31,396 nt of DNA from an uncultured Muribaculaceae bacterium (GTDB lineage Bacteria; Bacteroidota; Bacteroidia; Bacteroidales; Muribaculaceae). The notes beneath the pieces were generated by a model, which worked only from the letters and a program-made list of their open reading frames with translations, was not told the origin of the DNA and searched no databases. Positions 16,901-24,009 of the stretch are shown in pieces. The number at the start of each line of letters is the position of its first letter. Position 1 is the stretch's first letter. Both the position numbers and the translations under genes were made by a program. Location of the stretch: the NCBI GenBank assembly GCA_905209725.1, contig CAJLTZ010000021.1:1-31396 (forward strand), written 5' to 3'.

Positions 16901-17165
16901 CGAGTTTAACAACGCGGCATCCTCTCGCTGGCTCATCGATGCAAGCTACCTCACCCTGAAGAATATCACCCTTTCATATGATCTGCCTCAGAAGTGGGTT
17001 GCTCCCCTCAAACTGCAGAACATCAACGTGGGCTTCTTCATGGACAATGTATTCATTGCAGCCCGCAGAAAGGGTCTGAACCCGACATATGGATTCGCAG
17101 GTGGCCAGGGTGCCATGTATGTGCCCAACCGCACCTATTCCTTCCAGCTCAGCGTTAAATTTTAA
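13935..17165 (+). CDS. SusC/RagA family TonB-dependent outer-membrane transporter
   Basis: A 1076-residue outer-membrane protein that imports a ligand captured by its SusD partner, powered by TonB. Order of parts: signal peptide (to about residue 20, AMAQ), carboxypeptidase-regulatory-like domain (SGTVVDAGNNEPLIGVTV to about 92), plug (DDVVVVAYGT, SIRIRGFNS, PLYVVDG, SVLKDAASCALYGSRGANGV, to about 230), then a beta barrel ending in the aromatic C terminus YSFQLSVKF. No STN signalling domain is present, so it is not itself part of an anti-sigma cascade. Length is normal. The susD homologue follows after 17 bp. No glycosidase, sulfatase or hybrid two-component gene adjoins it, so the ligand cannot be read from context; the downstream protease makes peptides or glycoproteins possible. 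Confidence 0.96.
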   Translation: MRKLFLILMTLVASSWAAMAQSRTISGTVVDAGNNEPLIGVTVLPNGGGQGAATDIDGNFTITVPDNVKTARFSYVGYKEQTVNLHDKMVVRLASSSTNLDDVVVVAYGTANKESLTGSVAVIGSSEIEDRPVTSVTGALEGNAPGVQVNSSTGAPGSSPSIRIRGFNSFNGSAQTPLYVVDGIVYNGDIAEISPADVESMSVLKDAASCALYGSRGANGVVLITTKKAKKVGKVDVTATVRLGQYNRGLSFYKRLGVKDWMEQALLAKTNGAVTTSDGNTTFEKALASQMNSFVAGYCQNTNVFEAPNNQIFDANGKVTARFNSNYDDLDWWDAISQNGFRQEYSLNAAGATEKFNTFASVTYLKENGYVINTDYERFTGRLTTNYNPTSYLRTGINLSANYVESMVGESMDQNVVTNPFLTMFNAPIQPVYAHDRQTGEILRNSDGSRIYNTGSVNKGDNIAWVMRLNKNDYSSTSFDGSVYGTAVIPYGFELTVRGALYYTKGSQTQYMNNQVGSQKGIGGLSEGFSWGKTYTFSQALTWSHEYGLNHIDALLHHENFRLKSGSSSISMMGQYLPDIYALSNFEERVSAGESIGGYGTESYLGRVRYNYDQKYFAELSLNRDGSSQFYKDNRWGTFWSVGASWIISKEKFLQNAHWLNYLKLRLAYGSVGNNQAAGTQAYLNLYSFYQNGIFPVQLGNPDLKWEATKTLDVALEGSLFNDRFTFSVGYFNKINADLIYSLRKPFSAGTLGGSGSTPAIMTNVGTMENNGWELAFGVDIIRNRNVKWNFNIDFSFINNKIKKLPDGRNIVGSALFQGKSLYEMYDYNFAGVDQMTGRALYDMEPNSPDYYYYDDNNNWVYDESLYLQNVADAKADGSYVEINGKGYTYKTQYAGRKICGSALPKVFGSFGTNVSWKNLNFGMLFTYSIGGKIYDSNYQQMMSITNDALGALHKDVLKSWTEVPEGMTWDSPNRIDARGIPQMNTTLNEFNNAASSRWLIDASYLTLKNITLSYDLPQKWVAPLKLQNINVGFFMDNVFIAARRKGLNPTYGFAGGQGAMYVPNRTYSFQLSVKF

Positions 17166-17182
17166 ACACCACTGACATCATT

Positions 17183-18988
17183 ATGAAAAGAAATATAATA
17201 ATAAAAGGTATGGCGGCGCTCGCTGTGGCAGGGTTTTTCTCCGCTTGTTCGGACAATTACCTTGACATAGAGCCCGTCACAGAAATCACCACAGATCAGG
17301 CGATGTCCACTGTTCCCGGCGTCCGTGTGGCTGTGTCTGGTATCTTTGAGGCGATGAACAAGCAGTACCAGTCGCTCGACTTCAACGGGAACTGCGGCGA
17401 GGCTTATATCGGGAATGCCTGCAACGACGCATTCGGACCGGACCTTGTGAGCGGCCTTTGGTCATTTTACACGTCGCTCTACAACTGGGACAATATGCAG
17501 AACAACCGAACATATACCAATATCATCCCCTGGATGTATTATTATGGTCTGATCGGACAGTGTAATAATATCATCGCCAATGCAAATATGGATGAGGCCA
17601 ATTATACAGAATCAGAGTTTACCGAACTCAAGTTCCTGCTGGCTCAGACATATACAATGCGCGCGCATGCCTATCAGAAGTTGATGGGTCTTTATGCACC
17701 GCGTTGGGAAGATTCCAAGAATGGAGAATCTTACTGTATCGTGCTCCGCACTGAACCCGGCACTGATCCCTCTCCTCTCGTTAAAGTGAATGATGTATTC
17801 AAGCAAATCTATAAAGACCTTGGCGATGCACTCTCACTTTATGCAGAGGCGCCTAATACAAAGCGTGCCAACAAATGGAGTGTTGATGCCAGTGTGGCTC
17901 ACGGAATTTTTGCGCGTGCAGCTCTCATGAAGCATGACTGGGCTCTCGCTCAACAGCATGCACATGCTGCTCGACAGGACTATACAGTGATGGATGCGAA
18001 AACGTATCTCGCCGGCTTCACCGACGACTGCACCGACTATATCTGGCATATGAATCCTGATTACAACACGACATATTACTGGTCGTGGGGTTCGCACAAT
18101 GCTTGCAACGGTGGATATTTGAATGCATGGGAGTTCGGTGCCGGTGCGATGAACATCGACCTTTACAACACCATGGATCCCAACGACGTGCGTCGCAAAC
18201 TCTATCTCATGCCCGATAAGCTCAGCGTTCTTCGTTCCACATGGAATCCCGGTAAAATCAAGGAATCCGATTTCTGGAATGAAAAATGTGTGGATGCGAA
18301 CAACTTCCTGAATCTTGCCTTCAGCGATCCCGCTACCGCAGTCGGCGGAGGCCCGGGTATGTATAATGTGGCTCTCGGTTACTGTTTCTATCAACTTACC
18401 GAAGTGCTCACGGTAGATTATACGCGCTTTAAGGCTGATGATAATTTCTTCGATTATTTCTACTGGTTTGCTAAGCCTGACAAGGATACCGATGTCCTTC
18501 TCGAAAAGGGCGCTTACGGACGTCTGGTCAAGATTCCGTTCGGAGCTCAGTATAAGTTCTATGGTGATGTGCCTTATGGCAATATGGCTTATCCTTGGAT
18601 GCGTGCTTCCGAGATGTGTCTGGCTGAGGCCGAGGCTTACTATGAACTTGGCAATGAGACAGAGGCTAAGAAATGTCTGACAGAACTGATGTCGAAACGT
18701 GTCGAAGGTTACACCTGCAAGACATCCGGAACAGCACTTCGCGATGAAATCCGCAACACCCGCCGTGCAGAACTCTTCATGGAGGGTCAGAGTTTCACCG
18801 ACTACAAGCGCTGGAACATCAATCTTGAGCGTCGGGAATGGAAAGCAGGCGACACAAAATCGGGTAATGTGGCTCCCGGATCGGGACTTACCAAGGATCC
18901 TTCCGATAACAAGGGCTGGTGTTTCGCAATTCCTCTTGCGGAAACACAGTACAACCCTGCAATCGACTTGTCACTTCTCAATAATTAA
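17183..18988 (+). CDS. SusD/RagB family outer-membrane nutrient-binding lipoprotein
   Basis: A 601-residue surface lipoprotein acting as the lid on the SusC-type channel. The signal peptide ends in a lipobox at FFSAC followed by SDNYLDIEPVTEITTDQAM, the classic SusD opening. Helical TPR-like segments follow (LLAQTYTMRAHAYQKLM, ADDNFFDYFYWF, WMRASEMCLAEAEAYYELGN), then the conserved C-terminal signature EIRNTRRAELFMEGQSFTDYKRW. It lies 17 bp after the susC homologue and forms one operon with it, ending at the terminator at 19011. Size is typical. The ligand is unknown. Confidence 0.96.
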   Translation: MKRNIIIKGMAALAVAGFFSACSDNYLDIEPVTEITTDQAMSTVPGVRVAVSGIFEAMNKQYQSLDFNGNCGEAYIGNACNDAFGPDLVSGLWSFYTSLYNWDNMQNNRTYTNIIPWMYYYGLIGQCNNIIANANMDEANYTESEFTELKFLLAQTYTMRAHAYQKLMGLYAPRWEDSKNGESYCIVLRTEPGTDPSPLVKVNDVFKQIYKDLGDALSLYAEAPNTKRANKWSVDASVAHGIFARAALMKHDWALAQQHAHAARQDYTVMDAKTYLAGFTDDCTDYIWHMNPDYNTTYYWSWGSHNACNGGYLNAWEFGAGAMNIDLYNTMDPNDVRRKLYLMPDKLSVLRSTWNPGKIKESDFWNEKCVDANNFLNLAFSDPATAVGGGPGMYNVALGYCFYQLTEVLTVDYTRFKADDNFFDYFYWFAKPDKDTDVLLEKGAYGRLVKIPFGAQYKFYGDVPYGNMAYPWMRASEMCLAEAEAYYELGNETEAKKCLTELMSKRVEGYTCKTSGTALRDEIRNTRRAELFMEGQSFTDYKRWNINLERREWKAGDTKSGNVAPGSGLTKDPSDNKGWCFAIPLAETQYNPAIDLSLLNN

Positions 18989-19010
18989 TGATTTAAATAA
19001 GTGTTAGAGC

Positions 19011-19049
19011 GAAGGGCGACGGAGCGATCCGCCGCCCTTCCATTTTTTT
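19011..19049 (+). terminator. Intrinsic terminator of the susCD operon
   Basis: Stem GAAGGGCG/CGCCCTTC with an inner CGGA/TCCG stem and a GCGA tetraloop (one internal A-C mismatch), followed by CATTTTTTTA. It lies 22 bp after the susD stop. Confidence 0.92.
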
Positions 19050-19068
19050 ATGTTATTGAGCAAGATTT

Positions 19069-19099
19069 TTTGTGGGTTCACGTTTTTTTATTAGATTTG
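19069..19099 (+). promoter_or_regulatory. Promoter of the C10 protease gene
   Basis: TTTG (19069-19072), 19 nt, then TAGATTTG (19092-19099): a full consensus match just after the susCD terminator, leaving a leader of about 90 nt. The protease gene is therefore a separate transcription unit from susCD. Confidence 0.75.
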
Positions 19100-19195
19100 T
19101 TGCGAATTATGGCCTGGCTTGAATCTGCAGGCTGCAATCAATCGTAAATGACAACTTATTCCGCATTTAACACGCTTATAAAAAACTAAACAGAG

Positions 19196-21646
19196 ATGAT
19201 AAGGAAAACTGCATTAATTGCAATGGGAGCAGTGGTGGCGCTCGGCGTTTCCGCTTCCCCGATTACCCCCGATGAAGCCTTAAACCGCTTACACAGTGAG
19301 GGTCCTGTAAAGGCGCGGGCCCTTTTGGCAAAAGGCATGCGGCTTGTGCACACCACAAATACACTTGCCGGAAGTCCTGCCGCTTATGTATTTGCACCGC
19401 AGCAGGGTCAGGGTTTCACCGTACTTTCCGCTGATGACATCGCTATCCCGGTGCTTGGATATAGCGATACCGGCGAGTTTGATCCCAACAACATACCGGC
19501 GCCGGTGAAATATTGGCTCAACCAGTATGCTGCCCAGATTAAGTATGCTGCCGAGCATGGAGCCACCGGATATAAAGCTCCTGCAAATGCGGCTACATAT
19601 GAGCCGATTGCCCCGCTTTGCAAGACAAAATGGAATCAGGATTCCCCTTACAACGGAAACTGCCCGGTGATCGGCGGGTCCAAGGCGCCCACGGGTTGTG
19701 TGGCTACCTCCACGGCTCAGGCAATGAAGTATTTCAATTATCCTGAAGTCGGAAAAGGATTGCTCCATTATCAGGATGCAGGAAAGACATATACCATGGT
19801 CCTGAAGGATCATCCTTTCAAATGGGACAATATGCTTGATGTGTATAATGCCGGTGACTATAATCAGGATCAGGCAGACGCAGTGGCATTGCTAATGCAG
19901 GCGGTGGGCTATAGCGTTGAGATGGGTTACACCGCCTATGCATCCGGCGCGCGGAGTGTGTTGATTCGCGAGGCCCTTGTGGATCATTTCGGATATGACA
20001 AGTCGATGACCTACGAGGATCGCCAGATTTACGCTCCGGAAGTCTGGGAAAAGATGATTTATGATAATCTGAAGAATGTGGGTCCTGTGATCTACAATGG
20101 CACCTCTCCGCTCGACGGCGGCCACTCATTTATTGTGGATGGATACGATGGCAAAGGTTATTACCATCTCAACTGGGGTTGGGGCGGTATGAGCGACGGC
20201 TACTATTCGCTCAATGTGCTCACTCCGATGGCGCAGGGCGTCGGCGGATCGATGGGCGGATTCAATTACAGTCAGGATGCTGTGATTGGTATGCAGCCTG
20301 ACAAGGGTGGAGAATATCCCCTCAAACCGGTTGTATCGCAATTGGGTGCGACCCAAGCCACAGTCAGCGGCAGCAATGTGATTCTGACTGTAGACCAAAA
20401 TTATGATTATCCGGGATGGTATAATAATGTGGTTTATGCTACTTCAAAATTTGCATTCGGTGCAATCCTTGAGAGTATGGACAATGCTGATTCGCAGCCT
20501 GTGGAAGTCAGTGGTATGCTTCAGGGGGGAGGTTCGCAATCTGCAATCACGCTGCAATTCGGCCAATACCTGAGTGCAAAGATCTGGAGCCTGCGCATCC
20601 CGATGCCCGAAGAGTTGCCTGATGGAAAATATAAAATGTATTGTGCTACCAAGGATGTGACCGACGGAGGAGCCGATACGAAATTTGTTCCCGTGGTGGC
20701 GCCCTATGGCTATCCGAACTATTGCATACTCAATGTAAAGGATGGAAACTATACCGTAGAGAATGTTCCTACAGAACTTATCACTTTTATCGAAGGTGCT
20801 CTCACATCGGATCTTTATGAAGGACGCAATGTGAAGTTGCAGGTAAAGATGAAAAACTCGTACGACAAGAATCTGTTCGAGAGTATTTCACCGGTTCTGC
20901 TGAATAACAACAAAGTCGCGTTTAAGGCCGATTCATTCATAGTGGTGGTGAATGCCGGAGAAGAGCAGACGAATGAATATGTCATAAAGTTCAAGATGGA
21001 GAACAACGCCGGGTATGTAAGTGGCACGGAGTATACCCTCGGCCTTTTCGACAACGACCGCAATCAGGTAGTGGCTACGTTCGGGAAAGTGACTATGACA
21101 ACTCTTTCGGGCAATACGAATGTGAAACTTGATGAGTTGACGGTGGCGGGAGCCGAACTGAAAGAATCGATTACAGTGAATGGAAAGGAATATTATGGCG
21201 TCTACGTGGTTCCGAATCTGAGAGACTTCACAATCAATTTCGGGTATACGGTGACTCGAGGATTCCTTGACTCCAACATGATGGTTGGCATCTTCAAGCG
21301 TGCGGAGGGCTCAAGTAAATATACGCAGGTGGCCGATAATCTCTATAGCACCGAGCCTTTCCTCGCAGTAGATCAGAGTGAGAAAGTCGAGATACCGGTT
21401 AATTTCCAGGAGGGAGAGGCGAATGTGGTATATTCTATCAGAGCCCAATGGATGGCCAACAACGGCTACCGTTACCTTGGCGGCATATCGATTCTCGGAG
21501 AAAGTGTTGGAGTGGAGGGCATCGTAGATGACAATGAAACTCCGGCCGAATATTTCAGCCTTCAGGGCCTGCCGGTGGCAAATCCCGAGAAAGGAATGCT
21601 GCTCATACGGAAGCAGGCCGGGAAAAGCGAAAAGATAGTGTTCTGA
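19196..21646 (+). CDS. Secreted C10 (streptopain-like) cysteine protease with sorting-like tail
   Basis: An 816-residue secreted protease of the SpeB/interpain family. After the signal peptide (to about residue 20) comes a pro-domain of about 110 residues (AYVFAPQQGQGFTVLSADD, VLGYSDTGEF) typical of the Spi-like inhibitory prosequence. The mature domain starts near PLCKTKWNQDSPYN. Catalytic Cys168 lies in APTGCVATSTAQAMKYF and His310 in LDGGHSFIVDGYDG, followed by NWGWGG, which carries the Asn/Trp that complete the site. Two or three beta-sandwich domains follow, then a tail (GVEGI, YFSLQGLPV, NPEKGMLLI) shared with three other secreted proteins here. Members of this family degrade host proteins and activate by removal of the pro-domain. 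It has its own promoter just after the susCD terminator. Confidence 0.94.
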   Translation: MIRKTALIAMGAVVALGVSASPITPDEALNRLHSEGPVKARALLAKGMRLVHTTNTLAGSPAAYVFAPQQGQGFTVLSADDIAIPVLGYSDTGEFDPNNIPAPVKYWLNQYAAQIKYAAEHGATGYKAPANAATYEPIAPLCKTKWNQDSPYNGNCPVIGGSKAPTGCVATSTAQAMKYFNYPEVGKGLLHYQDAGKTYTMVLKDHPFKWDNMLDVYNAGDYNQDQADAVALLMQAVGYSVEMGYTAYASGARSVLIREALVDHFGYDKSMTYEDRQIYAPEVWEKMIYDNLKNVGPVIYNGTSPLDGGHSFIVDGYDGKGYYHLNWGWGGMSDGYYSLNVLTPMAQGVGGSMGGFNYSQDAVIGMQPDKGGEYPLKPVVSQLGATQATVSGSNVILTVDQNYDYPGWYNNVVYATSKFAFGAILESMDNADSQPVEVSGMLQGGGSQSAITLQFGQYLSAKIWSLRIPMPEELPDGKYKMYCATKDVTDGGADTKFVPVVAPYGYPNYCILNVKDGNYTVENVPTELITFIEGALTSDLYEGRNVKLQVKMKNSYDKNLFESISPVLLNNNKVAFKADSFIVVVNAGEEQTNEYVIKFKMENNAGYVSGTEYTLGLFDNDRNQVVATFGKVTMTTLSGNTNVKLDELTVAGAELKESITVNGKEYYGVYVVPNLRDFTINFGYTVTRGFLDSNMMVGIFKRAEGSSKYTQVADNLYSTEPFLAVDQSEKVEIPVNFQEGEANVVYSIRAQWMANNGYRYLGGISILGESVGVEGIVDDNETPAEYFSLQGLPVANPEKGMLLIRKQAGKSEKIVF

Positions 21647-21651
21647 CTATA

Positions 21652-21682
21652 TTAGTGTAGTCACAAAGATGGACTACACTAA
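21652..21682. terminator. Perfect 11-bp hairpin after the C10 protease gene
   Basis: TTAGTGTAGTC and GACTACACTAA enclose a 9-nt loop, 6 bp after the stop codon. No T-run follows on the plus strand, so termination is only likely, perhaps together with the next hairpin. Confidence 0.55.
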
Positions 21683-21688
21683 AGATAT

Positions 21689-21729
21689 ACCGCGTGCAAT
21701 ACATGGCGAAGCTAAGTATTGCACGCGGT
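21689..21729. terminator. Perfect 14-bp hairpin, second in tandem
   Basis: ACCGCGTGCAATAC and GTATTGCACGCGGT enclose a 13-nt loop and are followed by TTCCATTTG. The outer CCGCGTG/CACGCGG arms and the TTCC after the stem are shared with the hairpin at 13602-13641, while the inner stem differs. Confidence 0.6.
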
Positions 21730-21785
21730 TTCCATTTGTCATTACCACAGGAATCGGGACCAAATTTACTTTTTTTCAAAAATCG

Positions 21786-21817
21786 TTTGGTTTTTAAATT
21801 TAATTTTTGTAGTTTTG
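21786..21817 (+). promoter_or_regulatory. Promoter of the secreted protein gene at 21940
   Basis: TTTG (21786-21789), 20 nt, then TAGTTTTG (21810-21817): a full consensus match. The leader of about 115 nt holds a 7-bp hairpin (21843-21862, CCGCTCT/AGAGCGG) and then the A-rich 10-bp repeat array. Confidence 0.78.
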
Positions 21818-21880
21818 CCACCGTATTCCAAGAGCCATGTCGCCGCTCTGGATTAAGAGCGGAGAATAGAACAAGAAAAC

Positions 21881-21926
21881 TATAAACAACATAAACAAAC
21901 ATAAACAAACATAAACAAACATAAAA
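21881..21926 (+). repeat. 10-bp tandem repeat (ATAAACAAAC) in the 5' leader
   Basis: Three perfect copies at 21891-21920, preceded and followed by degenerate copies, end 14-20 bp before the ATG at 21940. The sequence is unstructured and A-rich, the type of leader that favours translation in Bacteroidetes, where Shine-Dalgarno sites are weak or absent. Confidence 0.85.
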
Positions 21927-21939
21927 ACTAAAAAAAGTT

Positions 21940-23382
21940 ATGAAGAAAATCTACTCCGTATTGGCAGCTGCACTTGCAGTGAGCGTTTCGGCATCCGCAG
22001 CGCTCAATCTGCCGGCACCGCAGAAGCTTCAGCTTCCCGAGAAGGTTACATTTTCCGGTAAAACGGTGGCTCCTGCCGCTGTGAAGAAAGCTAAGAATGT
22101 AGTAAAAGTAGCACGGCCGATAGATCAGATCTATGGTCCCTACTGGACATGGTCAGCTCAGCCATATCAGAACTCAGATACTCAGACCGGTACACTGACA
22201 ATCAGCCCTAGTACAACTCCGGGTAATGTTGTTATAAGTGGATTTGTATTCGGTACACAACTTGATTGTCCTTATGACGCCGCTACAGGAGAGATCACAA
22301 TCAAGGGCGGCATGGTATTACAGAAGAACGTTAACTGCGGAAAATTGCCCGATGGAAGTGACCTTATCGGCGACCTTACAGTCCAGACAAGAAAATGGAC
22401 TGTGGTGACCGATCCGGAGACCGGTGAACTTACAGGTAACAATCCCTACGAGGTTGACGAATGTAAGATGCCATTTATTAATGATTACATTAATGAAGAA
22501 ACAGGCGAGGTGATTTGGTCTGGTGTATTTGATGACAGCGAAAATTGGAATATCATCACTCTTGCCATCTACAAAGATGGAGCGGATACCGGATACGGAA
22601 TTCCTGTAAATGCTGGATATTTCAACACTTGGGTTCCATTTAGCGAACGCCTTACACAATTCACAAACCTGAGAGAAATTCTCGGTCCCAACTGCTATTT
22701 CACTTACAATGAAAATGATTGGGAAAACAAGGGCATGGCCACAATGAACGATGGCTGGTTTACAGGTTTCGGATTCAACGGACTCCCCGGTGAGTATGAG
22801 GTGCCCGCATTGCGCTACAAAAACAACCCGAATTTCGTATATCTGCTGAATCCTTACGGACCTGAGTCGGGATATCAGGGTACATTCAGCCAGGAGGGTT
22901 TGATGTATCAGCCCAATGGAGGCATCTTGCTTGATCTTACTGATAAAACTCTTCCTATTGTGGTTCCCTGTGTTCCCAGTGGTGCCGGTCATTGGCAGTT
23001 CGGTATGCTTTATATGAGCTCAATGGGTGGCCATTTCAAGTATTTTGAGAATGTTCCCGCTGAGAATGTAAAAGCTTTCTTAGAGGAAAACAAATTTACT
23101 CTTCCCACTATGGACAACCAGTTTATGGTTACACTTCCCAACTGCCGTGTTGCAAATGCAACCAATATCATCATGTTGAATCAGTGGGGTCAGGATGAAA
23201 TGGTCTCCCAGATTCAGCTTCCCGAGGGGGCAGTTGTTGGCGTTGAGGGTATCGTTAACGACGCTGACGTGAACGCTCCCGTTCGCTACTTCAACCTTCA
23301 GGGTGTTGAGGTTGCAGCTCCCGTCAAGGGTGAGGTAGTTGTTAAGAAGCAGGGCAGCAAGGCTACTAAGGTAGTTTTCTAA
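21940..23382 (+). CDS. Secreted protein of unknown function with sorting-like tail
   Basis: A 480-residue exported protein: signal peptide to about residue 20 (SVSASA then ALNLPAP), a basic linker rich in Lys and Ala, then a beta-rich body with many aromatic and Gly residues (YGPYWTWSAQPYQNSDTQTG, SGFVFGTQLDCPYD, GHWQFGMLYMSSMGGHF). I recognise no enzyme family or catalytic motif. The C terminus (GVEGIVND, YFNLQGVEV, PVKGEVVVKKQ, ending KVVF) is the tail shared with the C10 and M6 proteases and the first gene. A strong consensus promoter, an A-rich repeated leader and a strong terminator suggest a well-expressed single-gene unit. Many members of this type are surface or vesicle proteins, but the role here is open. 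Confidence 0.85.
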   Translation: MKKIYSVLAAALAVSVSASAALNLPAPQKLQLPEKVTFSGKTVAPAAVKKAKNVVKVARPIDQIYGPYWTWSAQPYQNSDTQTGTLTISPSTTPGNVVISGFVFGTQLDCPYDAATGEITIKGGMVLQKNVNCGKLPDGSDLIGDLTVQTRKWTVVTDPETGELTGNNPYEVDECKMPFINDYINEETGEVIWSGVFDDSENWNIITLAIYKDGADTGYGIPVNAGYFNTWVPFSERLTQFTNLREILGPNCYFTYNENDWENKGMATMNDGWFTGFGFNGLPGEYEVPALRYKNNPNFVYLLNPYGPESGYQGTFSQEGLMYQPNGGILLDLTDKTLPIVVPCVPSGAGHWQFGMLYMSSMGGHFKYFENVPAENVKAFLEENKFTLPTMDNQFMVTLPNCRVANATNIIMLNQWGQDEMVSQIQLPEGAVVGVEGIVNDADVNAPVRYFNLQGVEVAAPVKGEVVVKKQGSKATKVVF

Positions 23383-23411
23383 TCTGAATCTTTTCAGTAA
23401 CAGATAATTGA

Positions 23412-23450
23412 AATGCCGATGCGTGTCCGCACGTATCGGCATTATTTTTG
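23412..23450 (+). terminator. Intrinsic terminator after the 21940 gene
   Basis: A 14-bp stem (AATGCCGATGCGTG with CACGTATCGGCATT, one G-T pair) and a TCCG loop, followed by ATTTTTG. The end (TATTTTTG, 23443-23450) also matches a -7 box and might help start transcription of the small lipoprotein gene 16 bp downstream. Confidence 0.9.
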
Positions 23451-23465
23451 AATTGTACTACTATT

Positions 23466-23912
23466 ATGAAGAAAATAATATTGGCAGCGGGCGCTGCGCT
23501 TCTGCTTTGCAGCTGCTCGCAGAGATCCAACTTGATGGTGATAAGGGTTCCGTCGTCAGGAGGGATTTCCTCAAATGGTATTTATACAAGACCAACAGGG
23601 AGTGTGGCTATGTTGCCTAAGAAGACAGCTTTCAAAATGAGTGGAGATTACGCAGACCATGTTGCAGTGACTCTCGACGGTGCGGGCAATCTGACCTATT
23701 ATCCGGCCCCCGGCGACATTACGGCAGCATCGGCACCGGTGAAGATGGGAGATGGATGGTGGCTCAACCGCCAGGGTCTCGGCCCTGGAAGCGTGTTCAC
23801 GCGCTGGACGTTCGCAGAATATGCGGCGTTGAAAGAAACTCCCAGTCAGGAAGAGATTAAGGCGGCTATAATCCCCGGGGCTTGTGTTACGGCTTTCAAG
23901 GTAATAGAATAA
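23466..23912 (+). CDS. Small predicted lipoprotein
   Basis: A 148-residue lipoprotein. The ATG at 23466 is preferred to the TTG at 23448, because the latter lies inside the terminator hairpin. The signal peptide ends in LLCSC followed by SQRS. The remaining domain has an N-terminal beta region (LMVIRVPSSGGI, SVAMLPKKTAFKMSGDYADHVAVTLDGAGNLTYYP) and a helical end (FAEYAALKETPSQEEIKAAIIPG). I do not recognise the family. It is bracketed by terminators at 23412 and 23934, so it is probably its own short transcript, but no complete promoter is visible. Confidence 0.78.
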   Translation: MKKIILAAGAALLLCSCSQRSNLMVIRVPSSGGISSNGIYTRPTGSVAMLPKKTAFKMSGDYADHVAVTLDGAGNLTYYPAPGDITAASAPVKMGDGWWLNRQGLGPGSVFTRWTFAEYAALKETPSQEEIKAAIIPGACVTAFKVIE

Positions 23913-23933
23913 GGTCATTATTCCCAATTTTAG

Positions 23934-23969
23934 CGCATCCGAACATTCTATGGTCCGGGTGCGTTTTTA
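23934..23969 (+). terminator. Intrinsic terminator of the small lipoprotein gene
   Basis: CGCATCCG pairs with CGGGTGCG (one T-G wobble) around a 14-nt loop and is followed by TTTTTATTTTG. Confidence 0.8.
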
Positions 23970-24009
23970 TTTTGAATGTAAATCCGTTATTGCATATCGA
24001 TTTAAAGCT

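Noticed and set aside
21881..21926. Iteron-type origin from the 10-bp repeats
   Set aside because: The repeats lie in the leader of a transcribed gene, the unit is A/C-only low complexity, and there is no replication gene nearby.
23950..24009. Upstream ATG for the Ntn hydrolase
   Set aside because: It is inside a terminator hairpin, and the extra residues would bury the signal peptide that exposes the catalytic Cys.
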